Origin: Candidatus Poseidoniales archaeon
GTDB taxonomy: Archaea; Thermoplasmatota; Poseidoniia; Poseidoniales; Poseidoniaceae
Assembly (NCBI GenBank): GCA_012959845.1
Contig: DUCL01000065.1
Span: 1-5,532, forward strand
Length of the DNA stretch: 5,532 nt
Direction: 5' to 3'
In this document: piece by piece, positions 1-5,532 of the stretch
How the letters are laid out: every line of letters starts with the position of its first letter
Numbering within the stretch: position 1 is the first letter of the stretch
The notes under the pieces: model-generated
Told to the model about the DNA's origin: nothing
Databases searched by the model: none
The model's input: only the letters and a program-made list of their open reading frames with translations
Translations under genes and position numbers: made by a program

Positions 1-893
1 ATTTGTTGGTTGGTCAACAATAGGACCATCAATAAAATGAGTGAGCCTGGACTAAGCAAGATTAGTCCGAGAATAATTGGTGGGACTGTCGCGAATAATG
101 AACCAATATAAGGCACGTAATTTAGTAAAAATGTCAGCAGTGCCCAAGTGAACCACAAGTCAATTCCGAAAATTGCCATTATAATTCCAGCAATAACTGC
201 CGTACCGACTCCAACTCCTGTTTTTACGACGATATATGTGTTGACGCTGGATTCAATTTGGTCTCTTATCATCTGCACTTTTTCATTTGCTCCACCGGGC
301 CACGCTCGCTCTATTCTATCAGGCAATAAACTGGCTTCAAAAATGATGAATATCAAAAAGAATGTTACGGTCAAACTAGTTGTTAGTGCACTACCTGTGC
401 CCGACATCATTCCGACGAGTACATCCGATAACTGCTGATTATCCGAAAGCAACCCCAATTGGGATAAATCACTCCCTAAATCTGAATCTGAATCACCGAC
501 TGCATCAATTATTACTGGACCTACAATTGGCATCTGTTTGATTTGTGACCACTTCTTATCTAAACGATGGTTGTACTGTTGCATTTTGTCATCGTCACCC
601 ACTAAGTCATCTGCTTGTTGATATGCAAAAAAGGCAGCACTGCTAACCACCATCAGAGTGAACATCAGCATCGTAAAGTATGACAGAATCATAGGAAATC
701 CATTTACTGATAATTTGTCAGCACCTGGTTTTAAGACAAAATATATTCCCAATGCAATGAAGAATGGCTGCAATACACCCTCTAAGTATATCATTGCAAT
801 TGTTAGTACAGTAATAATGACCAACACATTTGCAGCAGCAGATAAACGCCTATCGAACAGACCTACATCCAAAGTGTCCACGCTATGCTCCAT
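1..893 (-). CDS. AI-2E (PerM/UPF0118) family membrane transporter, 3' end cut by window edge
   Basis: I translated 297 codons from the ATG at 893-891 with no stop before the window edge; about 50-60 C-terminal residues are probably missing, since family members are usually near 350 aa. Hydrophobic segments lie near residues 20-36, 38-55, 67-92, 163-188, 226-243, 246-257, 263-281 and 283-296. A hydrophilic region (about 93-162), containing an acidic DSDSDLGSD run, separates the third and fourth spans, as is typical of the family. The best signature is LLNYVPYIGSLFATVPP (about 256-272), close to the conserved AI-2E family stretch before the last helices. Characterised relatives include E. coli TqsA (autoinducer-2 export) and Na+/H+ antiporters of halophilic bacteria, so the substrate here cannot be named; quorum signalling should not be assumed in an archaeon. 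The start is supported by GGAG four bases upstream; an ATG ten bases earlier is out of frame and stops after six codons. It follows the MFS gene by 53 bases and may be co-transcribed with it. Confidence 0.85.
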   Translation of the reverse strand, partial: MEHSVDTLDVGLFDRRLSAAANVLVIITVLTIAMIYLEGVLQPFFIALGIYFVLKPGADKLSVNGFPMILSYFTMLMFTLMVVSSAAFFAYQQADDLVGDDDKMQQYNHRLDKKWSQIKQMPIVGPVIIDAVGDSDSDLGSDLSQLGLLSDNQQLSDVLVGMMSGTGSALTTSLTVTFFLIFIIFEASLLPDRIERAWPGGANEKVQMIRDQIESSVNTYIVVKTGVGVGTAVIAGIIMAIFGIDLWFTWALLTFLLNYVPYIGSLFATVPPIILGLILLSPGSLILLMVLLLTNQQ

Positions 894-946
894 GTGTCTC
901 CATCCCCTTATCATTCTTCAATATGGCACCTTCAAAGAGGCATATT
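894..946 (-). other. 53-base MFS / AI-2E intergenic spacer
   Basis: This short gap separates two co-directional membrane-transport genes. It carries the ribosome-binding sequence of the downstream gene (GGGGATGGAG, ending four bases before its ATG). I see no convincing TATA box or T-tract, so read-through from the MFS gene into the AI-2E gene is the simplest reading; that is inference. Six-base inverted arms (AATATG at 920-925 and CATATT at 941-946) flank 15 bases just after the MFS stop, but they are AT-rich and too weak to call a terminator. Confidence 0.4.
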
Positions 947-2296
947 TCACTCTTCTTGAGCAAAATCTTCTCCATTCGCATCAACCATTATTGGATCTGA
1001 TAGTCTTAAGGAGAGTAATGCAGAACATAGCATTAACAGTCCACACAAATGGAAGGCTGTGTGATAATCCCATGGATATGTTCCATTGGAAGTCAATACC
1101 CAAACGACTCCGCCTGAAATTGGGCCAAGTATTCTAGCAAATGCGCCAAGTGATTCGTTTGCACCCATCACAACACCCAATTCATATCCTTCCGCTTTTG
1201 CAAACTGTGCCAATAGTGTTGATGAAGAGGGCTGGAATAATCCACTCCCGATCGATAATAAGCAGGTTACTGAGAGGATATGAAGCCAAGCATACTCCGA
1301 CTGTGAATATGGGATTAGCACCAATCCAATACCCGTTAGCAATGCGGCAAATGTAAGCAATCTGCGCGAGCCAAATCTCTTGGTCATTGGACCGATAAGG
1401 AATCCTTGCGTAATTATTCCAGTTACTCCTATCATCGCGAATATTCGGCCATTATCAGCCTCAGTAAAATTAAGTCCACCATCTGCAGTTGGCATTCCTG
1501 TAAAGAGAATGAAGATGGCATGCATTATTGTAAATCCAAATGTAAAGAGCATAGCGACCCAAATAATCAGTGCAATTGAACCTTCACCCAGCATTTTCTT
1601 GGAATTAGCATACATATTCTTCATCTGCTTTTTCCAAGTTCTCGATGTATCTGCTTTTCTCATTTCAGGAGTTAACGACTCCGGTAAATTTCTTATTGCT
1701 ATCAATAAAGAAATTGTTGATAATGCACTTGCCAAAATACAAGGCAGAAGGTATGGATAGGTTTCAAAAATAGTTCCTTGGAAAGTTTCCCACCTCAATG
1801 CAGGAGCAGATAATTCTCCTCCCAAAAATGGACCGATGGTAAACCCTAGACCGAATGCTGCTCCAATTATACCCATCCTTGTTGCTAATTGATGAGGATT
1901 ACTGACATCGCCGATATATGCTCTGGCAACAGCATTGAATACTCCGGCCAAAAATCTCGCTGCAAGTGCCATCATCAATGTATTTGAGAGCCCGAATAGC
2001 GCGAAAAACACTGTGTTTCCGATTAGACCAACCATCAATACCGGCCTTCTACCAATACGGTCACTCAATGAGCCCCAAAAGGGAGAGAACAGAAACTGTG
2101 CCGCTGAATAAGAGGTCATTAGTAATCCGACCCAAAGACCGATTTCGGTTACGCCTTCTGCACCTGCGAGGTCTTCTACGAGATAGGTTAGAAATGGAAT
2201 TACGATTCCAAACCCGATCATATCTATCATTGTGACGAGAAATAATACAACCAACGCGCCTTTACTGGCATCTTTGACTTTATCTGAATTAACCAT
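947..2296 (-). CDS. Major facilitator superfamily exporter, DHA1/TetA-like, 12 TM
   Basis: A complete 449-residue protein, the usual length for a 12-helix MFS drug:H+ antiporter, expected in the cytoplasmic membrane. TM1 carries DMIGFGIVIPF (about 25-35), with the aspartate and Gly/Pro spacing typical of DHA1 members. Motif A, GSLSDRIGRRP (75-85), lies between TM2 and TM3. TM4 contains the motif B arginine (RFLAGVFNA, R114). TM5 has the antiporter motif C, GLGFTIGPFLGG (149-160). A degenerate second motif A (GPMTKRFGSRR, 302-312) starts the C-terminal half, and a similar Gly-Pro helix recurs at about 384-396. The TM6-TM7 loop (about 202-240) is long and basic, so it should be cytoplasmic. Motif C argues for export driven by proton influx; the substrate is unknown and TetA likeness does not prove drug resistance. 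The ATG start is supported by GGGGTGG four bases upstream. The protein ends in an acidic tail (EDFAQEE). The AI-2E gene follows after 53 bases; LonB lies 94 bases upstream. Confidence 0.9.
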   Translation of the reverse strand: MVNSDKVKDASKGALVVLFLVTMIDMIGFGIVIPFLTYLVEDLAGAEGVTEIGLWVGLLMTSYSAAQFLFSPFWGSLSDRIGRRPVLMVGLIGNTVFFALFGLSNTLMMALAARFLAGVFNAVARAYIGDVSNPHQLATRMGIIGAAFGLGFTIGPFLGGELSAPALRWETFQGTIFETYPYLLPCILASALSTISLLIAIRNLPESLTPEMRKADTSRTWKKQMKNMYANSKKMLGEGSIALIIWVAMLFTFGFTIMHAIFILFTGMPTADGGLNFTEADNGRIFAMIGVTGIITQGFLIGPMTKRFGSRRLLTFAALLTGIGLVLIPYSQSEYAWLHILSVTCLLSIGSGLFQPSSSTLLAQFAKAEGYELGVVMGANESLGAFARILGPISGGVVWVLTSNGTYPWDYHTAFHLCGLLMLCSALLSLRLSDPIMVDANGEDFAQEE

Positions 2297-2300
2297 TTTT

Positions 2301-2307
2301 CCACCCC
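2301..2307 (-). promoter_or_regulatory. Ribosome-binding site of the MFS gene
   Basis: On the minus strand GGGGTGG ends four bases before the ATG at 2296. GGTG is part of the sequence complementary to a typical archaeal 16S rRNA 3' end, so it supports this start over internal methionines. Confidence 0.55.
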
Positions 2308-2313
2308 ACTCTC

Positions 2314-2332
2314 AAGGGAATGACTCACCCTT
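2314..2332 (-). promoter_or_regulatory. Inverted repeat in the MFS leader, possible operator
   Basis: Arms AAGGG and CCCTT (minus strand) flank nine bases that include the small palindrome TGAGTCA. The element begins 18 bases upstream of the MFS start and lies just downstream of the candidate TATA-like box at 2336-2342, where a repressor could act. Five-base arms can occur by chance, so this is only a candidate operator. Confidence 0.25.
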
Positions 2333-2335
2333 TTG

Positions 2336-2342
2336 TAATAAA
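2336..2342 (-). promoter_or_regulatory. Candidate TATA-like box for the MFS gene
   Basis: The minus strand reads TTTATTA, loosely resembling an archaeal TATA box. If transcription began about 25 bases downstream, the leader would be roughly 18 bases and would still include the ribosome-binding site. No clear purine-rich BRE precedes it, so support is weak. Confidence 0.25.
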
Positions 2343-2366
2343 CGGGTAATTATCATTGTAGCCCGT
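2342..2366 (-). terminator. Inverted repeat downstream of LonB, possible weak terminator
   Basis: ACGGG and CCCGT arms flank 15 AT-rich bases, beginning 25 bases after the LonB stop and followed on the minus strand by the T-rich TTTATTA. The stem is only five base pairs with a long loop, and archaeal termination depends mainly on T-tracts. It could equally be part of the MFS promoter region. Low confidence. Confidence 0.2.
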
Positions 2367-2390
2367 CATTTACGACGTAGCGGTTATTAT

Positions 2391-4466
2391 TCAAGCTGAA
2401 GTAATTGACGTAGTTGCTGGAGTCAATCGGTCTATTACAGCCTCTAATCTCTCTACCAAACTTGCTTTGCCTGAGTGCTTAACCAACGCATGTTGCATAA
2501 CTTCATCCAGAGTATCTACTGCAATGACAGTGACCATCTTCTCATACTTATCATCAAGAAGGACATCCTGCATATTGGCGCGAGGAATTATCACTGTTTT
2601 GATTCCACAACGTGCTGCCGCTTCAATTTTCGCAGTTACACCACCGATAGGAAGAACTTCTCCACGCACTGATAAAGAACCGGTCATAGCCAAATCTTGA
2701 CGGATTGGAATGTTCTCTAATGCAGAAATAATCGCTGTTGCAATAGTGATAGATGCAGAATCTCCATCGACACCATGTGTGTTAACGAATTGAATATGAA
2801 TATCATAATCAGAAACATCCTTGCCTGTTAACTTCTTGATAACCGCACTGACATTTGTTACGGATTCCTTAGCCAAATCAGACAAGCCTCCAGTAGCGTG
2901 TATTTTTCCACCACCACCTTGACTTGGAGTAACCAATGCTTCAACGGGCAACATTATGCCACTGAAGTCTGACAAGCCTGAATTCGCCCCTAATACAGCC
3001 AATCCATTGACTCTGCCAACTCTTTCACCAGTGCTTACTATTTGTGAATAATCTAGTCTTCTTTCAATCATTCTATCGGCAACTTGTTGCTCAAGAGGTT
3101 TAGCGATCTCTCTTGCCAATAGAACATGTTCAGCAGTAGTTAGAGGAGCGTTTTCTTCCATTGCTAAATCTCCAGCAATGCGTACAAGACCTCCCAGTTC
3201 ACGAAGGCGTAGAGACAATTTTCCACGTCGACCTGCTCTTCTTTGTGCTTCTCTTAGAATAATACTAACTCCACTCTTGTCAAAATGTGGAATCTCACGG
3301 GCTGTATCAATATCTCTCAATACTTCTTGTGCGATGAATCTAATCAAACGGCGTCGGTTGCGTGATGTATCTGGCATTTCAGAATTAACATATACTTCAT
3401 AGCCATATCCTCTAATTCTACTTCGTAATGCTGGATGCATTCCTTGGATAGCATCTAAGTTACCTGCTGCAATGAGAATAAAATCGCAAGGAACAGGTTC
3501 AGTCTTGGTTAAGGCACCACTTGAGCGTTCGGAACGTCCGGATATGGAAAATGCTCTTTCTTGCATTGCTGTTAACAGAGCTTGTTGTTCTTCTAAGCGA
3601 AGCAAATTGACTTCATCAATGTAGAGAACTCCTTTGTTAGCCCTATGAATTGCACCTGGTTCAACCCTGTCATGAGCAGAAGTTTCCATCCCACCTGATT
3701 GGAAAGGGTCGTGTCGTACATCACCTAGTAAAGAACCTGCCAGTGTCGCAGTTGCATCAATAAATGGAGGGGCCTCTCCTTGTTCGTGCTTAACCAATAA
3801 CTTTGGAATTCTACTTTCATCAACTGAACCTAGACGGCTGCGGATGAACATATATCCAAAGGCTAGTAGAAAACCTCCGAATAGTAGCGTCATAATGTCT
3901 CCTGATTGTAAGGCTGCGATAAATAATAGAAGGCCAATTAATCCAAAGGCGAGTAGCAATACCTTTTGTGACTTAGCCTTTTGTTGGCGAATAGCTTCTT
4001 TTTGAACCTTGATTATCCTGTCACCGCGACCTGCTGGGACCGAACGAACTCTAGGTTCATTCTCATCTTCTTCGTTTGGATAAATCAAAATATCTTCAAG
4101 GGAATCTGCGGGTAGCAAGTCTGTCATAGATCTTGCTAGCATTGATTTGCCAGTACCTGGGTCTCCAATCATTAGCATGTGTCTGCGTTGTTCAGCCGCT
4201 TTTTTGATGACGATGGAACCTGCTTCTTGGCCAATTACTTGGTCTACTAATCTCTCTGGTATTGGGACTTCATCGGTTGAATTGAAATCGACTCCTCCAA
4301 TCCATTCCTCAATACTTGATTGAAGAACTTCATCTGTTCCTTTAGGCTCAGGCGCCCAAATAGTGACCTCTGTTTCATCGACATCAACAGCCTCATTCTG
4401 TTCAATAACAACATCGGATGGTACCTCTTCCACAAGGTCACCTCCACTCTCATCATCTTCTGCCAC
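2391..4466 (-). CDS. lonB: Archaeal LonB: membrane-anchored ATP-dependent Lon protease
   Basis: A complete 691-residue protein. LonB unfolds and degrades abnormal and regulatory proteins at the cytoplasmic face of the membrane as a hexamer. An acidic N-terminal region (1-65) precedes the AAA+ core starting near VPIPERLVDQVIGQ (67-80). Walker A is GDPGTGKS (101-108). Two membrane helices (about 169-187 and 191-209) are inserted between Walker A and Walker B, the hallmark of LonB against soluble bacterial LonA. Walker B is GVLYIDEVNLL (279-289; D284, E285). Sensor 1 is in LIAAGNLDA (N336), an arginine-finger segment is at ALRSRIR (346-352), and sensor 2 is in LRLRELGG (419-426). The C-terminal protease domain has the catalytic serine in GDSAS (S570) and lysine in IGGVTAK (K613), so the Ser-Lys dyad is intact. 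Start choice: an in-frame TGA sits three codons before the GTG, and the next in-frame methionine (residue 97) would cut into the AAA+ core. Family members are usually about 620-650 aa; the extra length is mostly N-terminal. Confidence 0.96.
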   Translation of the reverse strand: MAEDDESGGDLVEEVPSDVVIEQNEAVDVDETEVTIWAPEPKGTDEVLQSSIEEWIGGVDFNSTDEVPIPERLVDQVIGQEAGSIVIKKAAEQRRHMLMIGDPGTGKSMLARSMTDLLPADSLEDILIYPNEEDENEPRVRSVPAGRGDRIIKVQKEAIRQQKAKSQKVLLLAFGLIGLLLFIAALQSGDIMTLLFGGFLLAFGYMFIRSRLGSVDESRIPKLLVKHEQGEAPPFIDATATLAGSLLGDVRHDPFQSGGMETSAHDRVEPGAIHRANKGVLYIDEVNLLRLEEQQALLTAMQERAFSISGRSERSSGALTKTEPVPCDFILIAAGNLDAIQGMHPALRSRIRGYGYEVYVNSEMPDTSRNRRRLIRFIAQEVLRDIDTAREIPHFDKSGVSIILREAQRRAGRRGKLSLRLRELGGLVRIAGDLAMEENAPLTTAEHVLLAREIAKPLEQQVADRMIERRLDYSQIVSTGERVGRVNGLAVLGANSGLSDFSGIMLPVEALVTPSQGGGGKIHATGGLSDLAKESVTNVSAVIKKLTGKDVSDYDIHIQFVNTHGVDGDSASITIATAIISALENIPIRQDLAMTGSLSVRGEVLPIGGVTAKIEAAARCGIKTVIIPRANMQDVLLDDKYEKMVTVIAVDTLDEVMQHALVKHSGKASLVERLEAVIDRLTPATTSITSA

Positions 4467-4472
4467 GATATT

Positions 4473-4497
4473 CCCTCACATTGCTCCCCTTTAGGGG
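4473..4497 (-). promoter_or_regulatory. LonB leader: GC hairpin, start-stop element and ribosome-binding site
   Basis: On the minus strand CCCC-TAAA-GGGG (4497-4486) can form a four-base-pair GC stem with a four-base loop. Four bases after its G-run comes ATG (4481-4479), directly followed by TGA (4478-4476), in the same frame as the LonB GTG at 4466. The GTGAGGG stretch (4479-4473) is the probable ribosome-binding site for the GTG, with six bases of spacing. The hairpin would hide the G-run that could serve the start-stop ATG. The sequence facts are direct; a regulatory role is inference. Confidence 0.35.
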
Positions 4498-4504
4498 TTT
4501 AGAT

Positions 4505-4518
4505 TTCATTATTATTGG
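4505..4518 (-). promoter_or_regulatory. Candidate AT-rich promoter element for LonB
   Basis: The minus strand is AT-rich here (AATAATAATGAAAT), about 40-50 bases upstream of the GTG start. That distance suits a TATA-like box with a leader of roughly 15-25 bases. It is not a good match to a canonical archaeal TATA box, so this is a position-based guess. Confidence 0.22.
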
Positions 4519-4528
4519 CGATAGTTAC

Positions 4529-4533
4529 AAAAA
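4529..4533 (-). terminator. Short T-tract after the surface-protein gene
   Basis: Five consecutive T residues on the minus strand (within GTCGTTTTTGTAAC) begin 23 bases after the stop of the upstream membrane-protein gene. Archaeal RNA polymerase can terminate at T-runs without a hairpin, so this is a plausible weak terminator ahead of the LonB promoter region. A run of five is common by chance. Confidence 0.22.
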
Positions 4534-4556
4534 CGACTCACTCAAAGCCTATTAGC

Positions 4557-5532
4557 TCAAAGTTTTCCATCTAGGTGTTGTTGCCCATAATGTTGCCATT
4601 GCTCCATTGTCCATCCTGCCGGTATTCCGCTTGCAGGAATTGGAGGACCCATTACAGGGGCCTGTGGAATAACTGGTTGAGGCATTGGCATTGGAGCAAC
4701 TGGTTGCTGGAACAATTGTTGTGTCCCACCATACATAGAGTTTGCAACTAAATCATCTGCAGGTAATTCGGCACCCCATTTGATTTCTTCTTCTGCTGTG
4801 TTGCCTCCACGCATTAGCATCAATCCGACTAATAGTGCTGCGATTATTACAAATGCTACGATTCCAATCATCATCATCATGTTACCTGATTCGTCGCTTG
4901 TTTCAGCATTACTCAGAACTTCTTCAACTGGACAGTCTGCACGTGGGTCTTCACAAGCAGGTCCAAGTTTAGTTTCAAGTTCTACCATCTTAGCATCCAA
5001 TTCAGTAGTGTCTTCAGTTGACTGTGAAATTTGTAATTTCAATTCATCTTGACTTGCGATTAGATCTGCTAAGTAATCACTAAACATGGTATCATCCATA
5101 TCTTCTGGTGCTGGCATATCCTCAGTAATGTGCCACTTTACACCGGTTAATGATTTGTAATCATCACCATTGCTGTCAACTCCTTCAAAGTTAACCAAGT
5201 AGTAATCCATATAGTTTGAACCAGATTCTCTTGCAAGTTGTCCGTCTATGAACAGAGATGGGATGAGTAATTCTGATGTCCAACCGATATTAGATTTTGA
5301 AACATCAAGGTCGTATTCCCAAAGTCCATCACAGGTTCCAGTCAAATCATTGCATACATTCCAAGATGCGGACAGACTAGTGAAAATTGGAGCATCTGCT
5401 GTGAGCGACATTGCAGCAGTAGGTGTTTGTCCGATGTAGGTATTTGTGACATCGACATACATATGTCCTGAACCATCATTATCTGTTGAGATGATGAATG
5501 GGTATGCATCAAATACTTCAACCGCTATCTCG
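4557..5532 (-). CDS. Single-pass surface protein with Pro/Met-rich tail and C-terminal GWTMEQWQHYG motif, 5' end cut by window edge
   Basis: The frame stays open from the TGA at 4559-4557 to the right edge, giving 324 visible residues; the methionine at 5462 is internal, since 23 in-frame codons precede it without a stop. In visible numbering, residues 1 to about 140 form a polar, beta-rich-looking domain with Asp/Gly loops (DNDGSG near 17-22, DSNGDD near 119-124) and a close cysteine pair (60, 67). Residues about 153-189 look helical and charged, possibly a short coiled-coil stalk. A second pair, C193 and C200, precedes one hydrophobic helix (about 218-241, DNA 4809-4880). The tail is acidic, then Pro/Met/Gln-rich (276-305), and ends with GWTMEQWQHYGQQHLDG (306-322). 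I infer type I topology, with the Cys-containing part outside and the tail in the cytoplasm; any signal peptide would lie beyond the window. I do not recognise the exported domain and assign no function. LonB starts 90 bases downstream. Confidence 0.85.
   Translation of the reverse strand, partial: EIAVEVFDAYPFIISTDNDGSGHMYVDVTNTYIGQTPTAAMSLTADAPIFTSLSASWNVCNDLTGTCDGLWEYDLDVSKSNIGWTSELLIPSLFIDGQLARESGSNYMDYYLVNFEGVDSNGDDYKSLTGVKWHITEDMPAPEDMDDTMFSDYLADLIASQDELKLQISQSTEDTTELDAKMVELETKLGPACEDPRADCPVEEVLSNAETSDESGNMMMMIGIVAFVIIAALLVGLMLMRGGNTAEEEIKWGAELPADDLVANSMYGGTQQLFQQPVAPMPMPQPVIPQAPVMGPPIPASGIPAGWTMEQWQHYGQQHLDGKL

Noticed and set aside
480..500. Short tandem repeat of GATTCA units in the AI-2E gene
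   Set aside because: Only about two to three units; it encodes the DSDSDLGSD loop in frame and is adequately explained as coding sequence.
920..946. AATATG...CATATT inverted arms after the MFS stop
   Set aside because: Six AT-rich base pairs around a 15-base loop with no T-tract; too weak to call a terminator or operator.
148..1137. Plus-strand open frames at 148-438 and 658-1137
   Set aside because: They lie antisense to the AI-2E and MFS genes. Their translations show no family motifs, while the minus strand gives clear membrane-protein signatures across the same bases.
1086..2235. Plus-strand open frames inside the MFS gene (1086-1283, 1141-1356, 1380-1760, 1966-2235)
   Set aside because: The minus-strand MFS reading explains these bases fully, with all expected motifs; the plus-strand translations look like random complement.
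4247..4456. Minus-strand 69-codon frame overlapping the LonB N-terminus
   Set aside because: It is a frame-shifted reading of the lonB 5' region with no recognisable motif. The long acidic frame continues without a break into the conserved AAA+ core.
2391..4466. Bacterial-type LonA or another AAA+ family (MCM, ComM/Mg-chelatase-like)
   Set aside because: The Walker B and sensor region resembles chelatase-like ATPases superficially, but the TM insertion, the Ser570-Lys613 dyad and the absence of the LonA N-terminal domain identify LonB.
2322..4541. Shared GTGAGTC heptamer in the MFS and LonB upstream gaps (2322-2328 and 4535-4541)
   Set aside because: A seven-base match at very different distances from the starts (about 26 and 69 bases) is easily due to chance.
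4780..5439. Plus-strand open frames antisense to the surface-protein gene (4780-5052, 5248-5439)
   Set aside because: Low-complexity Ser/Ile-rich translations are what the complement of a TM helix and Asp-rich coding sequence would give; no support for a gene.
5460..5462. ATG at 5462 as the start of the surface-protein gene
   Set aside because: The frame remains open for 23 more codons to the window edge. The methionine sits inside a beta-like stretch, with no signal peptide after it, though the downstream cysteines and TM helix imply export.

Overview
The window looks like a chromosomal segment from an uncultivated marine euryarchaeon, most likely Marine Group II (Candidatus Poseidoniales) or a close Thermoplasmatota relative. 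The archaeal assignment rests on a membrane-anchored LonB-type protease, recognisable from the two transmembrane helices inserted in its AAA+ domain. The narrower assignment is inference, from moderate-to-low GC by eye and from a surface protein with a Pro/Met-rich tail ending in a GWTMEQWQHYGQQ-type motif, which I associate with this lineage from memory only. I saw no tRNA, rRNA, CRISPR array, insertion sequence or long repeat.

Layout: all four genes lie on the minus strand, so transcription runs from high to low coordinates. In that order they are: (1) a single-pass membrane protein, 5' end cut by the right edge (5532 to 4557), with an exported domain, a short helical stalk, one membrane span and a Pro/Met-rich cytoplasmic tail; (2) LonB, complete (4466 to 2391, GTG start), with all AAA+ motifs and the Ser-Lys protease dyad; (3) a 12-TM major facilitator of the DHA1/TetA type, complete (2296 to 947); (4) an AI-2E (PerM/UPF0118) family membrane protein, 3' end cut by the left edge (893 to 1).

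The gaps are 90, 94 and 53 bases, and no stretch over 300 bases lacks a gene. The first two gaps hold weak candidate promoter and terminator elements. The MFS and AI-2E genes are close enough to share a transcript. The LonB leader is the most curious non-coding part: a 12-base C4/G4 hairpin is followed by an in-frame ATG-TGA start-stop element and then the GTG start.

Functionally this is a membrane-themed neighbourhood: membrane protein quality control (LonB), a proton-coupled exporter, a small-molecule or ion exporter of uncertain substrate, and an uncharacterised surface protein. Nothing shows that the four genes form one system. The window reads as ordinary core genome, with a few details worth checking.
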